DNA of 64,000 bases from Spongiibacteraceae bacterium UBA5047. Its GTDB lineage: Bacteria > Pseudomonadota > Gammaproteobacteria > Pseudomonadales > Spongiibacteraceae. The notes beneath the pieces are model-generated. The model was given only the letters and a program-made list of their open reading frames with translations. It searched no databases and had not been told where the DNA came from. The stretch lies in contig DIBR01000064.1 in NCBI GenBank assembly GCA_002415025.1, forward strand, positions 1-64,000, read 5' to 3'. The translations under genes were made by a program, and so were the position numbers. Below are positions 58,499 through 64,000 of the stretch, one piece after another. Position 1 is the stretch's first letter, and every line of letters begins with the position of its first letter.

Positions 58499-59326
58499 AT
58501 GAAAAAATGTCTGTTTCCGGTGGCGGGTTATGGAACCCGGTTTTTACCCGCTACCAAATCCATGCCCAAGGAAATGCTGCCCATCGTCAACAAACCGCTG
58601 GTGCAATACGGGGTGGAAGAAGCCATTCAGGCGGGGCTGACCGATATTGCTTTTGTAACCGGGCGGGGCAAGCGCGCCATTGCTGATCATTTCGATATCA
58701 GTTACGAGCTGGAGCACCAGATTGCGGGCACATCTAAAGAGTCGTATCTCGATTCAATTCGCAACGTGATTAACTCCGGAACCTTTTCCATGACCCGCCA
58801 GCGCGAAATGAAAGGTCTGGGGCACGCGATCCTCACCGGCGAAGTCCTGGTTGGCCGCGAAGATGCGTTCGGGGTTATTTTGTCGGATGACCTGTGCCTG
58901 AACAATGGCGGTGACGGCGTTATGCAGCAGATGGTTAAGCTGTACAAGCAGTTTCGCTGCAGTATTGTGGCGGTGATGGAAGTGCCCAGCGACGAAGTCG
59001 ATAAATACGGCGTGATCGTTGGCACCGAGTTGAATAAAGGCCTGTTTCGCGTCGAGAGTATGGTTGAGAAACCTCCGGTGGATGAGGCCCCTTCCAACCT
59101 GGCTGTCATAGGCCGCTATATTCTGACGCCGGATATCTTCGATATTCTGCGGGACACCAAACCCGGGAAAAATGGCGAAATTCAGATCACGGATGCCCTG
59201 AACAGGCAAGCCGCTGACGGTTGCGTTATGGCGTACAAATTTAAGGGGCGCCGCTTTGACTGTGGTAGCGTACCCGGCTTTGTCGAGGCAACCAATTTCG
59301 TGTTCGAGCACTTTTACGATCAGTAG
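58499..59326 (+). CDS. galU: UTP-glucose-1-phosphate uridylyltransferase
   Basis: GalU (275 aa) makes UDP-glucose, the substrate of the upstream dehydrogenase. The N-terminus KCLFPVAGYGTRFLPATKSM, PKEMLPIVNKPLVQYGVEEA, and LSDDLCLN, VEKPPVDEAPSNLA and FDCGSVPGFVEA are all family marks. AGGAGAAG precedes the ATG. Confidence 0.97.
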   Translation: MKKCLFPVAGYGTRFLPATKSMPKEMLPIVNKPLVQYGVEEAIQAGLTDIAFVTGRGKRAIADHFDISYELEHQIAGTSKESYLDSIRNVINSGTFSMTRQREMKGLGHAILTGEVLVGREDAFGVILSDDLCLNNGGDGVMQQMVKLYKQFRCSIVAVMEVPSDEVDKYGVIVGTELNKGLFRVESMVEKPPVDEAPSNLAVIGRYILTPDIFDILRDTKPGKNGEIQITDALNRQAADGCVMAYKFKGRRFDCGSVPGFVEATNFVFEHFYDQ

Positions 59327-59355
59327 TGCAGCATAGACAGGACGTATTCAAATTC

Positions 59356-60717
59356 ATGCAAGAAATAACATGCTTTAAAGCCTATGACGTGCGCGGGCGC
59401 GTTCCCGATCAACTTAACGAAGATATTGCCTATCGTATTGGTCGCGCTTACGCCGAGGTGGTTGAGCCGGGACGTGTTGTTGTCGGACACGATATTCGGT
59501 TGAGCAGCGAATCGATCAAAATGGCTCTGGTCAATGGTCTGCGCGATTCCGGCGTTGATGTGTTCGACATAGGTCAGTGCGGCACCGAAGAGATTTATTT
59601 TGCGACCAGTTATGGCAAATTCGGTGGCGGCATTGCGGTGACGGCCAGTCACAACCCTAAAGACTACAACGGCATGAAATTTGTGCGCGAGCAGTCAAAG
59701 CCGATTAGCGGTGACACCGGCCTGTTTGATATCAAGGCGAGTGCGGAACGTGCGGATTTTTCTGCGGTGGCAAAACGTGGAAGTTACGAAAGCTATCAGT
59801 CCAGTGATGCATATGTGGCGCATTTGCTGTCCTATGTAGATGTGAGTGCGCTGGAGCCGCTTAAGATAGTGGTCAATGCGGGTAATGGCGGCGCGGGTGC
59901 GGTAATCGATGCGCTGGAATCCAGGTTGCCGGTCACGTTTACCAAAGTGCATCACCAGCCCGATGGCAATTTTCCTAACGGCGTGCCTAACCCGCTGCTT
60001 GAAGAAAACCGTAAGCCGACCATTGATGCGGTGTTGTCCGAAAAGGCGGATATGGGTATTGCCTGGGATGGCGATTTTGATCGGTGCTTCTTTTTTGATG
60101 AGAACGGTCGTTTTATCGAAGGTTACTATGTAGTTGGTTTGCTGGCAGAAAGTTTTTTGCTGGATAGCCCCGGCGAAAAAGTGGTTCACGACCCGAGGCT
60201 GGTCTGGAATACCCGGGAGCTGGTTGAAGCTAACGGCTCGGTGGCAGTGCAAAGCAAGACCGGTCATGCTTTCATCAAGGAAATTATGCGCAGTGAAAAC
60301 GCAATCTACGGTGGTGAGATGAGTGCGCACCATTATTTTCGGGATTTCGCCTACTGTGATAGCGGCATGATTCCCTGGTTGTTGGTGGCGCAATTGATGT
60401 CACGCAGGGGCAAAACGCTGTCGCAGTTGGTTGATGAACGCATGGAGCGGTTTCCCTGTAGCGGCGAGATTAATAGCACGATCGCCGACCCGAAATCAGT
60501 GATTGACGCGGTGGAGCGGCACTATGGCGCAGATGCTGAATCCGTGGAAAAAGTTGATGGGCTCAGCGTTGCCTTTGCCGAATGGCGCTTCAATCTGCGC
60601 ATGTCCAATACCGAGCCTGTGGTTCGCTTAAACGTCGAGTCTCGCGCTGATGACGCGCTGATGCGCGAGAAAACAGAGGAACTGCTGGCCTTTATGGCCA
60701 GTGTGGCGAACGGTTAG
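59356..60717 (+). CDS. manB: Phosphomannomutase (ManB/CpsG type)
   Basis: The 453-aa enzyme interconverts mannose-6-phosphate and mannose-1-phosphate. The phosphoserine loop is VTASHNPKDYNG (about residues 93-104), the magnesium loop is WDGDFDRCFFFDE, the sugar loop is YGGEMSAHHYFRDFAYCDSG, and the phosphate loop is RMSNTEPVVRLNVESR. The sequence is close to E. coli CpsG throughout. ATG 59356 gives MQEITCFKAYDVRGR; an upstream GTG (59326) overlaps the galU stop. Confidence 0.95.
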   Translation: MQEITCFKAYDVRGRVPDQLNEDIAYRIGRAYAEVVEPGRVVVGHDIRLSSESIKMALVNGLRDSGVDVFDIGQCGTEEIYFATSYGKFGGGIAVTASHNPKDYNGMKFVREQSKPISGDTGLFDIKASAERADFSAVAKRGSYESYQSSDAYVAHLLSYVDVSALEPLKIVVNAGNGGAGAVIDALESRLPVTFTKVHHQPDGNFPNGVPNPLLEENRKPTIDAVLSEKADMGIAWDGDFDRCFFFDENGRFIEGYYVVGLLAESFLLDSPGEKVVHDPRLVWNTRELVEANGSVAVQSKTGHAFIKEIMRSENAIYGGEMSAHHYFRDFAYCDSGMIPWLLVAQLMSRRGKTLSQLVDERMERFPCSGEINSTIADPKSVIDAVERHYGADAESVEKVDGLSVAFAEWRFNLRMSNTEPVVRLNVESRADDALMREKTEELLAFMASVANG

Positions 60718-60780
60718 TTGCCAAGAGAGTTTCTCGCCGTGACGCAAAACACGTAAGGGGTGGGCTGCGCCCGTAAGCGG

Positions 60781-62373
60781 CTAGTCTTTGGTGTTGCGCT
60801 TGAGTAGCTCTGCCGCCACGGGATCAAGTGCGTTTGCACTATTGGCTCGCAGGCTTTGCAGTATCGAGCGGCTGCTGAGTTTGCCTAGCTCCACGCCCCA
60901 TTGGTCAAAGGGGTTTATGCCCCACACAAAACTGGCCGCCATCATCCGGTATTCGTAAAAAGCAATTAGCGCCCCCAATGTGTAGGCGTCCACCTTTTCG
61001 AAAGTGATGAGTGAGTGGGGGCGATTTCCCGGCATGGTTTTGTGCGCCGCCAGAGCGGCAATTTCATCTTCCGGATGTCCCTCCGCGCGCAAGCGTGCAG
61101 CGATTTCAGTCGTGCTTTCGCCGTGTGCCAGAGTCAGGCTCTGCCCCAGACAATTTGCTATCAATCGGTGATGATGGTCGCTGTCGGCGGTGGCGTCAGC
61201 GTTATGCAGGGGGAGCAGGAAATCGCAGGGAATAATATCGCTACCCTGATGCAGTAGTTGGTGGAACGAGTGCTGTCCATTGGTGCCCTGGCTGCCAAAT
61301 AACACCACGCCGGTCTTGTAGGCGAGCGCTTCGCCGGCTTCTGTTAGATGTTTGCCCTGGCTTTCCATAAATAGCTGCTGCAGGTAGTCGGGCAGCAAGC
61401 GCAAGCGTTCTGTGTAGGGCAGTATCGCGAGTGCGCCGCACTGCAGGAAATTGCGATTCCAGACATCAATGAGCCCCGCGAGTATGGGGGCGGGTCTGGC
61501 TTCACTGGCTAGCAGCTTGTCAATGCTTTCACCGCCGTGCAGCAGCTTTTCATAAGTGTCCATGCCATAGGTCAGCGCGATGGGCAAGCCGATTGCAGAC
61601 CAGAGAGAGAAACGCCCGCCTACCCAATCCGGAAAAGGGATGCTGCGTGTAATGCCGATAGCGGCGGCTTTGTCCGGCTGTGCGGTAATGGCGATAAAAT
61701 GCCGGGCAAAATGGCTGCCAACAGCATCGCGCACCCAGGCCATGGCGGCCTTCGCGTTGGCCAGTGTTTCTTCGGTGCCAAACGATTTGGACGACACTAA
61801 AAACAGCGTTTCACCGGCAGGGTATCGGTTCGTTATGCGGCTCAGTGCCGTCGGGTCGATATTGGCGAGAAAATGGCACGCGAGCTTTTGCGGCAACTGG
61901 TTCGCAAGCGCATCTATAACCAGACGCGGCCCCAGGTCCGATCCGCCGATTCCGATATTAACAATATGGCTGAAGCGTTGCCCCGTTGCACTTTTGAGGG
62001 CTCCGCTATGAACGGCATCGACCAGCTGCCGCATTTGCTGGCGCATGCTTTCGATGGCGGTAGTGGTGTGTGTTGCGCGAAGCTGATTGTGGCAGGCGCT
62101 GCGATGTTCGCTGCGATTGACTTCGTCGCCGCGCATAACAGCGGCGACTTTTTCGGAAACCCGGCAACGATCTGCCAGTGTGTACAGCAGGTCGACGGTT
62201 TGTGCATCGAGGCGCTGACGAGAGTAGTGGAAACGTAAAGGCCCCGCCTGGGTGCTAAGTTCGACAGCGCGATTGGTTTGCTGGTCGAAACGCTGGCGGA
62301 TACTGACGGACGCGTGGGCGTGACAATGCTCGGCAAGTTTTTTCCAGGCAGTGCTGTCAGGCAGTGCTTTCAT
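60781..62373 (-). CDS. pgi: Glucose-6-phosphate isomerase
   Basis: Pgi (530 aa; 549 in E. coli) interconverts glucose- and fructose-6-phosphate, the branch point that feeds both GDP-mannose and UDP-glucose synthesis. NIGIGGSDLGP, SKSFGTEETLANA, MESQGKH, QGTNGQHSFHQLLHQG and NPFDQWGVELGK are conserved. The start is ATG at 62373; the upstream TTG at 62388 lacks support. It converges with manB. Confidence 0.95.
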   Translation of the reverse strand: MKALPDSTAWKKLAEHCHAHASVSIRQRFDQQTNRAVELSTQAGPLRFHYSRQRLDAQTVDLLYTLADRCRVSEKVAAVMRGDEVNRSEHRSACHNQLRATHTTTAIESMRQQMRQLVDAVHSGALKSATGQRFSHIVNIGIGGSDLGPRLVIDALANQLPQKLACHFLANIDPTALSRITNRYPAGETLFLVSSKSFGTEETLANAKAAMAWVRDAVGSHFARHFIAITAQPDKAAAIGITRSIPFPDWVGGRFSLWSAIGLPIALTYGMDTYEKLLHGGESIDKLLASEARPAPILAGLIDVWNRNFLQCGALAILPYTERLRLLPDYLQQLFMESQGKHLTEAGEALAYKTGVVLFGSQGTNGQHSFHQLLHQGSDIIPCDFLLPLHNADATADSDHHHRLIANCLGQSLTLAHGESTTEIAARLRAEGHPEDEIAALAAHKTMPGNRPHSLITFEKVDAYTLGALIAFYEYRMMAASFVWGINPFDQWGVELGKLSSRSILQSLRANSANALDPVAAELLKRNTKD

Positions 62374-62411
62374 CCGTCGTCTTCGCAATGGGTTGAGCGG
62401 TGGCGCCTGAA

Positions 62412-63368
62412 TTATTTTGTTCGGGTCAGCGCCAGCTTGCTCAAGTCTAACAAGGCTTGGTGGTATTTGCTCGCGCGCAGGGAGATTAGTGCGCTCAAGG
62501 CATCACCGGAATATTCTGCGGCCGTTTTGCGTGTGTAATCCAGCGCGCCGCAAGCCTGCACGATGCGAACCACATCCTTCAGGTTGCTGGCGTCTTTTGC
62601 GGTGATGGCGTGGCGAATCAGGTCGGATTCTGCCGGCGACGCGTTTTCCATGGCGTAAATCAGCGGTAGGGTGGCCTTGCCTTCGTTCAGATCGTCGCCA
62701 ATGTTTTTTCCGGTTTCGGCCGGATCACCCTCGTAATCAAGAACATCGTCAATCAGCTGGAAGGCCATGCCCAGATTCATGCCGTAGTCATAGAGGGAGC
62801 CGCTGAGGTCGGAGTTGTTCAGCAGTGCGGCACCCGAGCACGCAGCGGCAAACAGTACGGCCGTTTTGTTCTGGATAACATTGAAGTAAGTGTCGGCGTC
62901 AGCGTCGGCGTTGCCAGCGCGCACCAGTTGCAACACTTCGCCCTCGGCGACGGTGTTGGTGGTGTCGGACAGCAAGCCCATCAGCGGCATATCACCAATG
63001 GTGACGAGCATCTGAAAGGCGCGCGAATACAGAAAGTCGCCGACCAGAACGCTGGGAGCTGAACCCCATTTTGCGTTAGCGGTAGGCAGGCCGCGCCGCA
63101 AGGTCGAAAAATCGACCACGTCATCATGCAGCAAAGTGGCGGTGTGAATAAACTCGATAACGGTGGCTAGCTGGATATGCCTGGCGCCGATTTCGCCACT
63201 GGCGCCGGCGCAGAGCAGGCTCAGCAAGGGGCGCAGGCGTTTGCCACCGGCGTCGATGATGTAATGACCGATATTTTCTACCAGCCCGACGTCTGAGTGG
63301 AGCTGCTCAAGGATGAGGCTGTTGACGGCGTCAAATTCCGTCGCGACGACCTCGCGGATATGCTGCAT
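62412..63368 (-). CDS. ispB: Octaprenyl-diphosphate synthase (long-chain polyprenyl synthase)
   Basis: IspB (318 aa from ATG 63368; 323 in E. coli) makes the isoprenoid side chain of ubiquinone. The two aspartate-rich motifs are LLHDDVVDFSTLRRG (first) and QLIDDVLDYEGD (second), with GGKRLRPLLSLL near the N-terminus. An upstream start (63428) would add 20 residues not seen in the family. It is divergent from rplU, the usual ispB-rplU-rpmA arrangement. Confidence 0.95.
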   Translation of the reverse strand: MQHIREVVATEFDAVNSLILEQLHSDVGLVENIGHYIIDAGGKRLRPLLSLLCAGASGEIGARHIQLATVIEFIHTATLLHDDVVDFSTLRRGLPTANAKWGSAPSVLVGDFLYSRAFQMLVTIGDMPLMGLLSDTTNTVAEGEVLQLVRAGNADADADTYFNVIQNKTAVLFAAACSGAALLNNSDLSGSLYDYGMNLGMAFQLIDDVLDYEGDPAETGKNIGDDLNEGKATLPLIYAMENASPAESDLIRHAITAKDASNLKDVVRIVQACGALDYTRKTAAEYSGDALSALISLRASKYHQALLDLSKLALTRTK

Positions 63369-63454
63369 CTGTCTGATTTCACCTGTAGTTGCCGCGGGAA
63401 TGCTAGGGGGCGCTGCTCGGGGTGTCAAGGTTGGCTACCATCGGTTGGAAAAGC

Positions 63455-63483
63455 TTGAGCTTGTGCCGGGTTTTGCGTAGAAT
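63455..63483 (+). promoter_or_regulatory. Promoter of the rplU-rpmA operon
   Basis: TTGAGC (63455-63460) and TAGAAT (63478-63483) are 17 bp apart, giving a leader of about 120 nt. The -10 is the same TAGAAT as in the S10 operon promoter. Confidence 0.7.
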
Positions 63484-63612
63484 GCGCGGCCCTGAAGCAA
63501 AACTGTCCGGCCTCTGGAATTCCTGTGGCTAGCGGCAGTGCCTGGACTTGCACCTCGACAGGATGTCGCCCTTATCATTAACCCAAGCAAGCAGGCTGAT
63601 TGGAGAGAGTTT

Positions 63613-63924
63613 ATGTACGCAGTGATTGAAAGCGGTGGCAAGCAACACCGTGTTATTGAGGGGGAGACCCTCAAGCTGGAAAAGCTGGAAGTGGCTACCG
63701 GCGAAACCCTGGAATTCGATAAAGTCTTGCTGGTGAATGACGGCAAGAGTGCCAAGATTGGCGCGCCGCTGGTTGCTGGCGCTAAAGTCACTGCCGAAGT
63801 GATTGCTCACGGTCGTCTCGCGAAGGTCAAAATCGTGAAGTTCCGTCGTCGCAAGCACTCGATGAAACAGGCCGGCCACCGTCAGTGGTATACCGAAGTC
63901 AAAATTACCGGTATTAGCGGCTAA
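63613..63924 (+). CDS. rplU: 50S ribosomal protein L21
   Basis: L21 (103 aa, same as E. coli) is a 23S-binding protein of the large subunit. The start is ATG at 63613 (MYAVIESGGKQHRVIEGETL) after GGAGAGAG. FRRRKHSMKQAGHRQWYTEVKI near the C-terminus is the family signature, written here in two parts: KFRRRKHSMKQAGH and RQWYTEVKITGI. Confidence 0.97.
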   Translation: MYAVIESGGKQHRVIEGETLKLEKLEVATGETLEFDKVLLVNDGKSAKIGAPLVAGAKVTAEVIAHGRLAKVKIVKFRRRKHSMKQAGHRQWYTEVKITGISG

Positions 63925-63940
63925 GTAAAGGAGAAGGTTC

Positions 63941-64000
63941 ATGGCTCACAAGAAAGCTGGTGGTAGTACTCGTAACGGTCGCGATTCCGAAAGCAAACGC
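63941..64000 (+). CDS. rpmA: 50S ribosomal protein L27 (partial, 5' end)
   Basis: The first 20 codons of L27 run off the right window edge. The sequence MAHKKAGGSTRNGRDSESKR is the standard N-terminus, whose flexible tail reaches the peptidyl transferase centre. AAAGGAGAAG precedes the ATG. Confidence 0.95.
   Translation, partial: MAHKKAGGSTRNGRDSESKR

Noticed and set aside
1..64000. CRISPR arrays, tRNA or rRNA genes
   Set aside because: I saw no regularly spaced repeats, and no tRNA or rRNA sequence was recognised by eye. Insertion targets ssb rather than a tRNA.

Overview
The window is chromosomal DNA from a gammaproteobacterium. Gene order and protein sequences resemble the Pseudomonas/Cellvibrio side of the class: tuf, the S10-spc-alpha ribosomal superoperon, then uvrA divergent from an MFS transporter, then ssb. 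The CYP153 hydrocarbon genes and several LLM-class flavin oxidoreductases are reminiscent of marine Spongiibacteraceae-type bacteria, but that placement is a guess.

Region 1 (1-14.6 kb) is the end of tuf followed by 28 translation, secretion and transcription genes (rpsJ to rplQ), all on the plus strand. A strong promoter precedes rpsJ, another precedes rpsM, and a clear intrinsic terminator follows rplQ. Region 2 (14.7-21.4 kb) holds an LLM oxidoreductase, a membrane diguanylate cyclase, uvrA (minus) and a YajR-like MFS transporter.

Region 3 (about 21.57-48.03 kb) is a 26.5 kb genomic island inserted in codon 9-10 of ssb. The native ssb promoter, ribosome binding site and first nine codons remain at 21.45-21.57 kb. 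They are cut off from the rest of ssb, which now begins at 47,996 with a replacement start supplied by the island end. The right end carries four overlapping genes: three large tyrosine-recombinase-like proteins and a small coiled-coil protein. This is the layout of GInt elements (ginABCD). The cargo has two parts. One is a CYP153-type hydrocarbon oxidation set: TonB receptor, [2Fe-2S] ferredoxin, CYP153, a transglutaminase-like protein, ferredoxin reductase, aldehyde dehydrogenase, iron alcohol dehydrogenase and an AraC regulator. The other is a TetR-controlled operon of a second P450, a metallo-beta-lactamase-fold hydrolase and an RND efflux pair. Two 42-bp near-identical direct repeats (22,021 and 40,456) bracket this cargo. 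Between the cargo and the recombinases lie a 5'-nucleotidase-like gene and a small coiled-coil gene.

Region 4 (48-64 kb) returns to core genome: ssb, a tandem thioredoxin-fold protein, a second LLM oxidoreductase, a VOC protein, an SDR-moaB-moeA operon, a REPIN-type inverted repeat, fabA-fabB (minus), and a sugar-nucleotide operon (ugd, manC, galU, manB). It ends with pgi and ispB (minus) and, divergently, rplU and the start of rpmA. The most interesting object is the island that interrupts ssb, a housekeeping gene, and rebuilds its reading frame.
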